Assembly (NCBI RefSeq): GCF_016793485.1
Contig: NZ_JAEULZ010000046.1
Coordinates: forward strand, 1 to 64,000
Length of the DNA stretch: 64,000 bases
Reading direction: 5' to 3'
Origin: Mesorhizobium sp.
GTDB taxonomy: Bacteria; Pseudomonadota; Alphaproteobacteria; Rhizobiales; Rhizobiaceae
The position numbers and the translations under genes were made by a program. This document shows, one piece after another, positions 16,026 through 24,684 of this stretch (its first letter is position 1; every line of letters begins with the position of its first letter). The notes under the pieces are model-generated. The model searched no databases. It was not told the DNA's origin and was given only the letters and a program-made list of their open reading frames with translations.

Positions 16026-17261
16026 CTACTCCGTCATTGTCGAGCTTTGGGAACGCACGCGCAGGATCTGCAGCAATCGTTTGGTTGGGAACGCGTCGGC
16101 TCGCATGCTTTGCTGCATCTGGAAAGCAGCGATGGCCTTCTTCGTTTGCGGCCCTATCCGCCCGTTGACGTCGCCGGAATAGAAGCCCTCGCCAACCAGC
16201 AGGTTCTGCAGTTCCCGGCGCTCGTCGGACGACAGCGGCTGCGCGTCCGGCCAGGCGGTTGCAAACGGCTTTCCGTTTGCAAGGCGGTCGGCGAGATGTC
16301 CCACTGCAAGCGCGTAGCTGTCAGAATTGTTGTAGCGCTTGATCACGTCGAAATTGCGCAACACCAGGAAGGCGGGGCCGCCGCCGCCCATCGGGAGGTA
16401 GAGGCGAGCCTGGTCGTCGATCCGCGGGTAGCGGTTGCCGTCGACCCGAACGATGCCGAGCCGCTGCCATTCGCTCAGAGGTCGACGTTCCTCAGACCAG
16501 ACCTTCGCGTAGTCGAGATCGCCCGGCAACTTCACTTCATAGCCCCACGTCTCGCCGTGACGCCAGCCATTCTCCTTGAGGTAATTGGCGGACGAAGCCA
16601 GCGCGTCGGGGATGGAGGTCCAGATGTTGGAGCGCCCGTCTCCGTCGAAATCGACAGCGAATGTCGTGAAGCTGGACGGCATGAATTGCGTCTGGCCCAT
16701 GGCGCCTGCCCATGAGCCCAACATCCGATCGGGCGTGATGTGGCCGTCGCGCAGGATCTCCAGCGCGACCATCAGTTCGCCACGGAAATACTTCTCGCGA
16801 TAGCCTTCATGTGCAAGCGTGGCCAGCGAATGCACGACGTTGCTGCCGCCAACGAAACTGCCGTAGTTCGTCTCGATGCCCCAGATGGCGGCCAGTATCT
16901 CGGCCGGCACTCCGTAGGCGCTGCGGATCTGCCCGAGCGGCCCCGACCATTCCTCGAGCTTCAACCGACCCGTTTCAATACGCTTGTCGCCGACGCGCGT
17001 ATTGACATAGTCGCCGACGGTTGAAACCCGTTCCGGCTGCTTGCCCGTTAGTTCCATGATCTGCGGACTGATCTTGAAGCCTTCGAATGCATCGTCGAAC
17101 AGGCTGCGGGGAACTCCGCGCTGGCGGGCATCCGACCACAACGAGGACAGGTACGCGCCCTGCCCGCCAGAACTCGCCGCCGCCGGGACGGACGGAAGCA
17201 GGACCGCCAGCATGGCGACAGGCAGAAGTGTCCCGCCCAGCATTGTCGACGTGGTCTTCAT
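16026..17261 (-). CDS. Lytic murein transglycosylase, MltB type, with peptidoglycan-binding domain
   Basis: A 411-residue exported lytic transglycosylase: signal peptide to about residue 29 (PSVPAAAS), an MltB-type catalytic domain with WGIETNYG in which Glu130 is the expected catalytic acid, the AMGQTQFMPSSF motif, and a C-terminal peptidoglycan-binding domain (DVNGRIGPQTKKAIAAFQ). It cleaves glycan strands to 1,6-anhydromuropeptides. ATG 17261 lies two bases after the preceding stop; the in-frame TTG two codons upstream is unlikely. Confidence 0.92.
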   Translation of the reverse strand: MKTTSTMLGGTLLPVAMLAVLLPSVPAAASSGGQGAYLSSLWSDARQRGVPRSLFDDAFEGFKISPQIMELTGKQPERVSTVGDYVNTRVGDKRIETGRLKLEEWSGPLGQIRSAYGVPAEILAAIWGIETNYGSFVGGSNVVHSLATLAHEGYREKYFRGELMVALEILRDGHITPDRMLGSWAGAMGQTQFMPSSFTTFAVDFDGDGRSNIWTSIPDALASSANYLKENGWRHGETWGYEVKLPGDLDYAKVWSEERRPLSEWQRLGIVRVDGNRYPRIDDQARLYLPMGGGGPAFLVLRNFDVIKRYNNSDSYALAVGHLADRLANGKPFATAWPDAQPLSSDERRELQNLLVGEGFYSGDVNGRIGPQTKKAIAAFQMQQSMRADAFPTKRLLQILRVRSQSSTMTE

Positions 17262-17263
17262 TA

Positions 17264-18148
17264 TCAAATCGCTCTGCGCCGTTCCGTCTCTCGCATATCA
17301 TTGGCGGCGACGATCTCCGTCACGGCCTCTGACTTGGATTCGGTCGTCTTCCCGAACGCGACCACGATGCCGTTCATGCCACCCATGACATGGCTCTTGA
17401 GGAGCGACATTCCATGCTTTTGCGCACAGCGGGCGATCTCATCGGTAAACTGCGGCTGGTGGTTGAAGATCATCAGGCCGCCGTCGCGCAACAGGGATCC
17501 CGCCGCGTTCATGAAGGATGACGGGTCGGTTTCGAAATATGCCGCCGCCTGAGAGTAGATAATATCAACCGAGTTTCTTGGAACGGACTGCCGCTCAACG
17601 ATGGAAAGCCCGGCGGCCGTGACGAATGGATGTTCCATGACGCCTGCCGGAAGGGCAGAGTGCCATTTGGTCAGGTTGGTGAAATGCAGAAAAACCCGAC
17701 GCCCGAGAACATCTTCAAATCGCCGTGCCAGCCCAGCGATATCACGCGGCTGCGATGTGGTGTCACCCTTGAGGCCAGCCCAGGCGCCGCCGATCTCGAG
17801 GTACCGGAAGCCGCCATTGGCGGCAATAAGCCTCTCGGCTTCGGTAACGATGTCGAAACCCAGTTCCTCTGCGAGACGGAAAGATCCACCGCTCGATGTC
17901 CATGCGCCGTCGTGGAATAGCGAACCGATCGCCTTGCGCAGGGACCCGGTTTCCCGCTTCATCACGCCGAGATACTTCAGCAGCTCGCGCCGCGGCGGGA
18001 CGGGAACGTTGGGGCGCAGAACCTGCGCCTGCAGATCCCGCTTGATGCCCATCTTGAGAACCTTCCAAGCGTCGGGGCTCAGCTTGTAGTCGATCGTTTC
18101 GAGATTGCGCAAGATTGCCGTGCGCGCCTGCGTAGCAGCAGTAAACAT
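17264..18148 (-). CDS. Putative sugar O-methyltransferase (SAM-dependent fold)
   Basis: A 294-residue protein whose central part looks like a class I methyltransferase: RYLEIGGAWAGLKG near 115-128 as the SAM loop, VDIIYSQAAAYFETDP as the acidic-loop region, and GLMIFNHQPQF. It resembles proteins annotated as putative sugar O-methyltransferases. An N-terminal helical region of about 90 residues precedes the domain. It is the first gene of the four-gene envelope operon and may modify a glycan precursor. The assignment rests on fold-like motifs only. Confidence 0.6.
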   Translation of the reverse strand: MFTAATQARTAILRNLETIDYKLSPDAWKVLKMGIKRDLQAQVLRPNVPVPPRRELLKYLGVMKRETGSLRKAIGSLFHDGAWTSSGGSFRLAEELGFDIVTEAERLIAANGGFRYLEIGGAWAGLKGDTTSQPRDIAGLARRFEDVLGRRVFLHFTNLTKWHSALPAGVMEHPFVTAAGLSIVERQSVPRNSVDIIYSQAAAYFETDPSSFMNAAGSLLRDGGLMIFNHQPQFTDEIARCAQKHGMSLLKSHVMGGMNGIVVAFGKTTESKSEAVTEIVAANDMRETERRRAI

Positions 18149-18254
18149 GTGATTCCACTCGTGCGAAAGGGGTCGTTCGGCCTAGGGGCCGGCGGCATGC
18201 ACTGAGCGGAAGATGATGAGGCGCGTTTCGCGCCAGCTTATGCTGCCCAGTGCC

Positions 18255-18593
18255 TCAGCACTGCGCGAGGCGGGGCGGGCGCCTTAGCGCCATGGAAATT
18301 TCCAATGCGCTAAAGGGCTGTTGAAAACTTTGATGAGCGGGATTTGATGCGGCTAGCCCAGCAAGCGTCGCTATAGGAAGCTCCGCATGGTGATCGTGAC
18401 TTACTTGCGTGTGCGAAACGTCGCCGCTCCCATCATGATCTTGAGAATGATTTTGATTGGACGACAGCTTGACCTCGACATCCGCGTCGAAATCGAACGC
18501 AACACCGTGCGGGACGATAACAAACATCAGCACGACCGCCACTAGGGCCGCGGCTAGGCGTCGAATCCCATCTCTAGCGCTTCGATGTCGCAT
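18255..18593 (-). CDS. Small His-rich exported protein
   Basis: A 112-residue frame with a signal peptide (RRLAAALVAVVLMFVIVPHGVAF) followed by a His/Asp-rich middle (NQNHSQDHDG, SHTQVSHDHHAE) and an Arg/Pro-rich end RRPPRLAQC. It resembles in layout the small periplasmic metal-binding proteins such as CzcI, but no family can be named with certainty. GGAA lies five bases before ATG 18593. It is divergent from nikA across a 310-base region, so it may be controlled with nickel uptake. Confidence 0.55.
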   Translation of the reverse strand: MRHRSARDGIRRLAAALVAVVLMFVIVPHGVAFDFDADVEVKLSSNQNHSQDHDGSGDVSHTQVSHDHHAELPIATLAGLAASNPAHQSFQQPFSALEISMALRRPPRLAQC

Positions 18594-18716
18594 TCATTCC
18601 ATTGAGCAGTTGTCGGTTAACGCCTAGTTAAGGTTATCTGTTTGCCTGGTCAATCTTCACAAGACGATTGGCAGTTGGAGGCCTCCTTGAGACGCGCGCG
18701 AACTCCAGTCTTGCGG

Positions 18717-18746
18717 GGTAAGGCCTTCTATGTCTGAATCCTTACC
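18717..18746 (+). promoter_or_regulatory. Stem-loop in the region upstream of nikA
   Basis: GGTAAGG (18717-18723) pairs perfectly with CCTTACC (18740-18746) around a 16-base loop. The loop contains TTCTATGTCT, the exact reverse complement of AGACATAGAA found again at 18841. It may be part of a leader RNA or an operator array; the promoter position is unknown, so which one cannot be decided. Confidence 0.45.
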
Positions 18747-18770
18747 GGGAGGATAGGTCACACGGTTCAT

Positions 18771-18811
18771 TACGAGACGTACACAATCGTGATCAGGTGG
18801 ACCGTCTCGTA
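18771..18811 (+). promoter_or_regulatory. Nine-base inverted repeat upstream of nikA
   Basis: TACGAGACG (18771-18779) and CGTCTCGTA (18803-18811) are perfect complements separated by 23 bases. This is long for an operator and could form a hairpin in RNA. With the stem at 18717-18746 it makes the nikA upstream region unusually structured. No known riboswitch core was recognised. Confidence 0.45.
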
Positions 18812-18840
18812 GCAGTCGAAAACAATTGCCGACCGATCAC

Positions 18841-18859
18841 AGACATAGAATATATGTCT
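18841..18859. promoter_or_regulatory. Palindromic candidate operator just upstream of nikA
   Basis: AGACATA-GAATA-TATGTCT is a perfect 7-5-7 inverted repeat, overlapped by a second one, TATGT-CTAT-ACATA (18853-18866). The region is A/T rich and lies about 40 bases before the nikA start, suiting an operator over a promoter. It does not match the GTATGA-N16-TCATAC NikR site found before nikK, so another regulator may act here. Confidence 0.5.
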
Positions 18860-18903
18860 ATACATAAACATCGGTGGTGTCGCCGCAAAAATGGGGAACT
18901 GAC

Positions 18904-20463
18904 ATGTTGGATATGAACCGTCGTATTTTTCTTGCAAGTGGTACAGCGCTCGCCGCGGTGGCCTCCCTTCCGCGCAGTGCCTTCTCGATGGGCCACGAGA
19001 CGCTTCGCATCGCGATCGCCGCGGAGACGGGCGATCTCAACCTGTTACAGAATGTTTCCACGTTGAGTTCGTATACGGTGGTTTTCGACGGCCTCATCCA
19101 CTACAGCAAGGATGGCACGCTCCAGCCCGGCCTGGCGACGAAATGGACCGTCTCCGACGACCAGCTTTCGATAGCGTTCGATTTGCGGGAAGGCGTCACT
19201 TTTAGCGACGGTACTCCATTCGACTCGGCTGCCGCGGAATGGAACCTCAAGCGCTGGATGGGCGTCCCGGATTTTTCATGGATCGGCGTTGCGGATGCGT
19301 TCGAGGGGATCACGACCGACGGACCGAACAAACTGACGGTCAAATTGAAGCGCCCCGTCCCGGCAGCGTTGATCGAGTTGACCATCGTTCGTCCAGTACG
19401 CTTCCTTTCGCCCAAGGCGGTCGATGCCGAGGGGAAGCAGACCGCGCCAATCGGCACAGGCCCGTGGATCATGGAATCCTTCGATTCCAGCGGCTCCGTC
19501 TTGGTACGCAACGAAAAATACTGGGGTGAAAAACCCCTTGTCAGCCGGCTCGAGCTGAAGGTGGTGCCGGACGAACTGGCGCGTGCCAACGGATTGCGGG
19601 CTGGTGACCTCGATATCATCGGCGGTGACTGGGTGGCTACCCTTTCTCCGCGCCGTGCCCGGGCGCTTGAAGCAGAAGGCATGAAGGTGGTTGCGGAACC
19701 AGGGACCGCAACCATGCTTGTTGGATACTCGCCGAAGTCGAAGATTATCGCGGACAAGGCGGTGCGGGACGCCATCTTCGTCTCCATCGACCGTGCGGCT
19801 ATCGCTAAGGTTCTTTTCGAGGGCTACGCTGATCCAACCGCCAATCTGTTTCCCGCCAGCATACCGCAGTCTGGATCTCGCGTAGAGGTTCCTGCGCGCG
19901 ATATCGCTGCCGCCAAGAAATTCCTTACAGACGGAGGTTGGTCGGAGAGCGGCGGCTGGATGAAGGACGGGACGCCACTCACCTTGGATTTCCTCGTCTC
20001 GGAGGAGTCGTTGCCGGGTTCACGCCGCATCGCGGAAATGATCCAGGGTCAACTGAGCGAGGTCGGTTTTCAGGTTCAGGTTTCATCGGTCGATAACGCG
20101 ACGATGCACGAGCGGCGGCCGGCTTTCGACTACGATCTCGCTTTCTTCACGACCTATGGCGCGCCTTACGACCCTCACGGCACGCTCGGCAATGCCTTTG
20201 TCTCTACCGCCGATAGCGGACCAGACGGGAAGATCTATGTTTCCGATGAACTCGACGTTGTGGTGAAGGCCGCTCTGGACGCCACCGGCGCTGAGCGCGA
20301 CAGGAAGATGCAGGAACTTTACGACTGGCTGCGCAACAACACCGCCATCTGCCCGATTGTGGTGAGTCAGCGGCTTTGGGCGCACAATCCACGCGTGGAG
20401 AACTTCTCTCTTCCTGCTACGGATTACGATCTGCCGTTCCAGGGGATTACCTTAAAGGCGTAA
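18904..20463 (+). CDS. nikA: Nickel/peptide ABC transporter substrate-binding protein, NikA-like
   Basis: A 519-residue periplasmic family 5 binding protein with an N-terminal signal sequence (NRRIFLASGTALAAVASLPR). Several stretches track E. coli NikA by eye: VRPVRFLSP, APIGTGPWIMES, RNEKYWGEKP and TYGAPYDPH. It probably binds a nickel chelate, although family 5 also includes peptide-binding proteins. ATG 18904 has GGGGA eight bases upstream; the longer frame from 18874 is not favoured. It heads a compact nikABCDE-type operon. Confidence 0.8.
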   Translation: MLDMNRRIFLASGTALAAVASLPRSAFSMGHETLRIAIAAETGDLNLLQNVSTLSSYTVVFDGLIHYSKDGTLQPGLATKWTVSDDQLSIAFDLREGVTFSDGTPFDSAAAEWNLKRWMGVPDFSWIGVADAFEGITTDGPNKLTVKLKRPVPAALIELTIVRPVRFLSPKAVDAEGKQTAPIGTGPWIMESFDSSGSVLVRNEKYWGEKPLVSRLELKVVPDELARANGLRAGDLDIIGGDWVATLSPRRARALEAEGMKVVAEPGTATMLVGYSPKSKIIADKAVRDAIFVSIDRAAIAKVLFEGYADPTANLFPASIPQSGSRVEVPARDIAAAKKFLTDGGWSESGGWMKDGTPLTLDFLVSEESLPGSRRIAEMIQGQLSEVGFQVQVSSVDNATMHERRPAFDYDLAFFTTYGAPYDPHGTLGNAFVSTADSGPDGKIYVSDELDVVVKAALDATGAERDRKMQELYDWLRNNTAICPIVVSQRLWAHNPRVENFSLPATDYDLPFQGITLKA

Positions 20464-20485
20464 GTAATCGCTCGGCGGGATCGTC

Positions 20486-21427
20486 ATGAAATCGGTTTTG
20501 ATCAAGCGATTTCTGCTTGCGTGCTTCCTGATCGTCGCGGCATCGGCGCTGACTTTTGCGCTCGTTGCCGCGGCTCCGGGAAATGTCGCGGCGTTGATTG
20601 CGGAACGCGCGGCGGGTCCAGGAGCTGACGCCGAAATGATTCGCAAGATCGGCGACGAACTGGGACTCTACGATCCTCTCCCGCTGCGCTACGCGCGCTG
20701 GCTTGCCAGCGCGGCGACTGGCGACCTCGGGGTGTCGCTGCGAACCGGCAAGCCCGTCGCCGAGGAATTCGCAGCGCGCATCCCGATGACGGCCGCTCTA
20801 CTGGGCGGTGGAGGTCTCATCGCCTTCTTGCTCTCGTTGACGCTCGGCATCGCGGGCGCCGCCAGCAACGGACGGCTGGCCGATCGGGTCATCCACGGCT
20901 TCTCCCTCGTCGGCGCATCGACCCCCAACTTCTTCGTGGCGGCGCTGCTTGTCATCGTCTTTTCCGTGACCCTCGGCTGGCTTCCGACATTCGGTACCTC
21001 CGGGTTCCAGTCCTGGCTGCTGCCCTGGGCGACCATCGCGCTGTTTCCGGCGTCGGTGCTGAGCCGAGTGGTCCGCGTCAACCTGCAGGAAGCTATGTCG
21101 CGACCTTTCGCGACGACCGGTTTCGCCAAGGGCTACACGCGCAGTAGCGTTCTGCTCAGGGAGGCGCTACCCAACATCGCAATTCCTTACCTGACGACTT
21201 TCGGCGCGCAGTTCACCCTGATGATCATCGGCTCGATCGTCGTCGAAACCGTCTTCGCGCTGCGCGGCGTTGGCGCATTCTTCATCGACGCCATACGCTT
21301 TCGCGACTTTGTCGGCATGCAGTCGACATTGCTTCTCTTCATCATCTTCTTCGTGATGACCAACCTGCTGGTCGATATCATCTGCATGCTCGTCGATCCA
21401 CGCATCCGCCGGGCAAGGAGCGCCTAG
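20486..21427 (+). CDS. nikB: Nickel/peptide ABC transporter permease, NikB-like
   Basis: A 313-residue inner-membrane permease of the DppB/NikB class. The N-terminal membrane segment is followed by a periplasmic loop containing DPLPLRYARWLASAATGDLG, and the late ALPNIAIPYLTTFG region corresponds to the EAA ATPase-contact loop. It pairs with the NikC-like protein to form the channel. GGCGGGA precedes ATG 20486 by five bases. Confidence 0.85.
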   Translation: MKSVLIKRFLLACFLIVAASALTFALVAAAPGNVAALIAERAAGPGADAEMIRKIGDELGLYDPLPLRYARWLASAATGDLGVSLRTGKPVAEEFAARIPMTAALLGGGGLIAFLLSLTLGIAGAASNGRLADRVIHGFSLVGASTPNFFVAALLVIVFSVTLGWLPTFGTSGFQSWLLPWATIALFPASVLSRVVRVNLQEAMSRPFATTGFAKGYTRSSVLLREALPNIAIPYLTTFGAQFTLMIIGSIVVETVFALRGVGAFFIDAIRFRDFVGMQSTLLLFIIFFVMTNLLVDIICMLVDPRIRRARSA

Positions 21428-21431
21428 TCCC

Positions 21432-22340
21432 GTGACCTCCAAGCTGAAGCAAATCAAAGACTGGCCGTGGCTCGTGCTGTCGCCCGTGGTGATCTTCGTG
21501 CTCATTGGTATATTCGCGCCATGGATCATGCAATATAACCCGGCCGCGCAGAACTACGATGCGACGCTGCAGGGCCCGAGTTGGCAGCACTGGTTCGGCA
21601 CCGACTATCTCGGCCGCGACATCTTCAGCAGGATCGTCGGCGGCGCGCGGATTTCGCTCGTTGCCATGGCGATCGTGCTCGTCGCCGCGCTGGCGATCGG
21701 CGTGACAATAGGCTCGTTCGCCGGCTATGTCGGCGGCCGCGTGGAACTCGTACTCATCAGCGTCATCGACATTGCGCTGGCGCTCCCGAGCCTCGTCATC
21801 GCGCTGGCGCTGATCGGCATTCTGGGCACCGGTTACTGGTCGATGATCACGGCGCTGACGCTGGCATGGTGGGCGAACTACGCGCGCATGAGCCGCGCCG
21901 TCGTCACCGCCGAACTGCAGCAGCCATACATTGAGGCAGCGCGCGTTATGGGCGCCAGCCATATCTGGATATTCGTGAGGCACATCCTGCCGCACGTGCT
22001 AGGCCTCGTCGTCGTATATGCCAGCGCCGACGCCGGCGCACTCGTACTTGCCATCGCGACGCTCAGCTTCCTTGGCCTCGGTGTTGCGCCACCCACGCCG
22101 GAGTGGGGCCAGATGCTTGTCGATGGCATGAGTTACATCGAAGAGTATCCTCGTCTCGTCATCCTGCCCGGCATGGCGCTGACGCTCGTCGTCGTCAGCT
22201 TCAACCTGCTCGGCGAAGCGTTCGCGCTGCAGAAGGTTCCGCGGCCCGTGCGCGGCGGCCTGCTGCGCAAGCGCAGGCGGGCGAGGGCGGAAGAAGAACA
22301 AGCCCGTCAGGCAGCCGAGCGAAAGGCCGCAAGCGCGTGA
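21432..22340 (+). CDS. nikC: Nickel/peptide ABC transporter permease, NikC-like
   Basis: A 302-residue DppC/NikC-type permease. HWFGTDYLGRDIFSRIVGGARISL is the hallmark N-terminal family motif, and the EAA-type loop EAARVMGASHIWIFVRHILPH contacts the ATPases. It ends in an Arg/Ala-rich cytoplasmic tail. The start is GTG 21432, four bases after the nikB stop, with AAGGAG upstream. Its stop overlaps the GTG start of the next gene (GTGA). Confidence 0.85.
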   Translation: MTSKLKQIKDWPWLVLSPVVIFVLIGIFAPWIMQYNPAAQNYDATLQGPSWQHWFGTDYLGRDIFSRIVGGARISLVAMAIVLVAALAIGVTIGSFAGYVGGRVELVLISVIDIALALPSLVIALALIGILGTGYWSMITALTLAWWANYARMSRAVVTAELQQPYIEAARVMGASHIWIFVRHILPHVLGLVVVYASADAGALVLAIATLSFLGLGVAPPTPEWGQMLVDGMSYIEEYPRLVILPGMALTLVVVSFNLLGEAFALQKVPRPVRGGLLRKRRRARAEEEQARQAAERKAASA

Positions 22341-23350
22341 CCAGCCAGGTTGAACCCCTTTACGCGATCAATGACCTCGTCATCGACCTTTACGCCGCGA
22401 CCGTGTCGGTCCGCGCCGTCGACGGCGTCTCCCTTCATGTAATGCCCGGCGAGACCGTGGCCATAGTCGGCGAGAGCGGCTCCGGCAAGACGGTAAGCAC
22501 CCTTGGCCCACTTGGTCTGCTTCCCGAAGGCGTCACCGTCGACGTCAGGGGAACGGCGAAGGCCGGCGGGAAGGATCTTGTCGGCATGGCTTCGGCAAGG
22601 CTCTCCCAGATGCGAGGCGCCTATTTCGGCGTCATCTTCCAAGATCCCATAAGCGCGCTGAACCCGATGCTCAAGGTCGGGCCGCAACTGGCGGAGCAGG
22701 CACGGCGCTTCTGCGGCCTGTCGCACGAGGCGGCCCGCAAGGAAGCTGTGTCGCTGCTGGCACGTTCTGGCATCCCCGATCCCGAGGACCGCTACAACCG
22801 CTATCCGCACGAAATGTCGGGAGGAATGCTGCAGCGCGCGATGATAGCGCTGGCGCTGGCGGCGAGACCGAAGGTTCTGATTGCTGACGAGCCCACCACG
22901 GCCTTGGACGCCACCGTTCAGGCGCAGATCCTCGAACTGATTCGCCAGATCCAACGCGACAACGACATTGGCGTCATCCTGATCACGCACGACATAGGCG
23001 CCGTCGCGTCGGTGGCGGATCGCGTAGTCGTTCTGTACGCGGGCCAGGTTGCCGAGGAGGGCTCGGTACTCGACGTGCTGACGTCCCCGGTTCACCCCTA
23101 TACGCGCGGCCTGCTTGCATCGGTGCCTGACTTCCGCGCCGAGGACCGCGTCGAAGCGCACGAGATTCCCGGCTTGCCACCGAACCAGATCAAGCTCGAG
23201 CCGGGCTGCCGCTTCGCCGAACGCTGCGAACACGTCGAGCCGCAATGCAGGGTAGAGCGCCCGCCGCTGCGCACAATCGCTGCTCCAGGTACGCCGCATC
23301 GCGTCGCCTGCCCCGTCGTCATCCGGCGCGAGGGAATTGCTGTTCAATGA
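22337..23350 (+). CDS. nikD: Nickel/peptide ABC transporter ATP-binding protein, NikD-like
   Basis: A 337-residue ATPase of the DppD/NikD type: Walker A GESGSGKT, signature MSGGMLQRAM, Walker B VLIADEPTTALD, and the C-terminal oligopeptide-transporter domain with a Cys cluster (GCRFAERCEHVEPQC) that may hold an iron-sulfur cluster. The start is GTG 22337, overlapping the nikC stop by four bases; the longer frame from 22103 runs through nikC in another frame and is rejected. Confidence 0.86.
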   Translation: MTSQVEPLYAINDLVIDLYAATVSVRAVDGVSLHVMPGETVAIVGESGSGKTVSTLGPLGLLPEGVTVDVRGTAKAGGKDLVGMASARLSQMRGAYFGVIFQDPISALNPMLKVGPQLAEQARRFCGLSHEAARKEAVSLLARSGIPDPEDRYNRYPHEMSGGMLQRAMIALALAARPKVLIADEPTTALDATVQAQILELIRQIQRDNDIGVILITHDIGAVASVADRVVVLYAGQVAEEGSVLDVLTSPVHPYTRGLLASVPDFRAEDRVEAHEIPGLPPNQIKLEPGCRFAERCEHVEPQCRVERPPLRTIAAPGTPHRVACPVVIRREGIAVQ

Positions 23351-24330
23351 GCGAGAAACCGGCAATTGAGGTCAAGGACCTCAAGGTCCACTTCGCAACG
23401 CGTGCCGGAACTTCGGTGCGCGCGGTCGATGGCATCGACCTCGTCATTCCCAATGGCTCATTCCACGGAATCGTCGGCGAATCCGGCTGCGGAAAGACCA
23501 CGCTCGCGCGGACGATCGTCGGCCTGCAGAAGGAAACCGCGGGGCAGGTGGTTATCGGTGGCCGCGACCGCGCCGAGTGGATGAAATCCGACCGCAAGTC
23601 CTTCAGCCGCAAGGTGCAGTTCGTCTTCCAGGATCCACTCGGGTCCATGAGCCGGCGGCAGAACATCTACCAGACGCTCGAAGAGCCGCTGCTGATCCAC
23701 GGGTTCGGCTCGGCCGAGAAAAGGCGCAACCGCATTCAGGAACTGCTGGATCTCGTCGCGCTGTCCTCGACGGTCCTTGATCGCCTGCCGCGCTCGCTGT
23801 CGGGGGGCCAGCGCCAGAGAGTGTCGATCGCGCGAGCCCTTGCGCTCAATCCTTCGATCCTGGTCTGCGACGAGCCGCTGAGCGCGCTCGACGTCTCCAT
23901 CCGCGCGCAGATCGTCAATCTGTTCACGTCGTTGCAGAAGCGCCTCGGCCTGACAATCGTCATCGTCGCGCACGATCTGGCGGTTGTACGCGAGGTCTGT
24001 TCCGACGTCACGGTTATGTATCTTGGCCGCGTCGCGGAGGAGGGCATCACGCGCCCGCTTTTCCGCGAGCCAGCCCATCCGTATAGTCAGGCACTTCTCT
24101 CCGCCGTCCCGTCAGCCAATCCTCTGATCGAGACTACTCGGAAACGCATCATCCTGCCTGGTGATCCTCCAAGTCCAAGCAACCCGCCGAGTGGGTGCCG
24201 TTTCCATACCCGGTGCCCAGTGGCATTCGAGAAGTGTGGCGCAGAAGTACCGTCGCTGCGAGAGGCACCTCATGGTGGCAAAGCTGCATGTCATCTAGCC
24301 ACCTCAAATAAACGGCCGATCGTTGACTAG
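23347..24330 (+). CDS. nikE: Nickel/peptide ABC transporter ATP-binding protein, NikE-like
   Basis: A 327-residue ATPase of the DppF/NikE type: Walker A GESGCGKTT, signature LSGGQRQRVS, Walker B ILVCDEPLSALD, and a C-terminal domain with GCRFHTRCPVAFEKC. It forms the ATPase heterodimer with NikD. ATG 23347 overlaps the nikD stop by ATGA. It is the last gene of the operon, and an inverted repeat follows the stop after 26 bases. Confidence 0.86.
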   Translation: MSEKPAIEVKDLKVHFATRAGTSVRAVDGIDLVIPNGSFHGIVGESGCGKTTLARTIVGLQKETAGQVVIGGRDRAEWMKSDRKSFSRKVQFVFQDPLGSMSRRQNIYQTLEEPLLIHGFGSAEKRRNRIQELLDLVALSSTVLDRLPRSLSGGQRQRVSIARALALNPSILVCDEPLSALDVSIRAQIVNLFTSLQKRLGLTIVIVAHDLAVVREVCSDVTVMYLGRVAEEGITRPLFREPAHPYSQALLSAVPSANPLIETTRKRIILPGDPPSPSNPPSGCRFHTRCPVAFEKCGAEVPSLREAPHGGKAACHLATSNKRPIVD

Positions 24331-24684
24331 CGCATCACAGCTCCAAAAAAGCCTCAGTGTAAAAGTCCGATTTTACACCATGGGTTTGTCGGCAATGGCG
24401 GTCCAAAGTTGGACGATCGCTTTACCCAGTCAAACATTCAGGCTCCAATAAAACGTTTCCCAAAAGGGGACGATCCAGCTTCAACTCGGCTCACAGCCAT
24501 CTCAGTTGGTGAGGCAGCCATCTCGCTGTCGGGTCGTCACCGGATACTCTCCAACCGGAAGCACAACGGTCTGTCGCCCATTTTGCAAGCAATATTCCAT
24601 TCTGCCGGTGACTCCAGACACTGCGTTGTCGCGTAGATGGATGTCCGCTAGAAGTGATCCAGAAATCGACTGGAGGGAAATCTT
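24331..24684. other. Intergenic region after nikE
   Basis: These 354 bases hold the inverted repeat at 24357-24378 and little else that I can support. A minus-strand frame ending at 24502 has protein-like wording (EYCLQNGRQTVVLPVGEYPV) but no good start, since its upstream part is antisense to the small membrane protein; it may be a remnant. The promoter of the 54-residue gene should lie near the right end. Confidence 0.4.
24357..24378. repeat. Perfect inverted repeat after nikE
   Basis: GTGTAAAA (24357-24364), spacer GTCCGA, TTTTACAC (24371-24378). The arms are A/T rich and no T run follows, so it is a poor intrinsic terminator and might be an operator or an mRNA-end hairpin. Confidence 0.45.

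Noticed and set aside
15420-16715. A 431-codon plus-strand open frame
   Set aside because: Antisense to the transglutaminase-like and mltB-like genes; no ribosome site or recognisable motifs.
18717-18811. A cobalamin or TPP riboswitch upstream of nikA
   Set aside because: Neither the B12-box nor the TPP core motifs could be found in the structured region.
22307-23365. A 352-codon minus-strand open frame
   Set aside because: Antisense shadow of nikD, which has intact Walker motifs and GTGA coupling to nikC.
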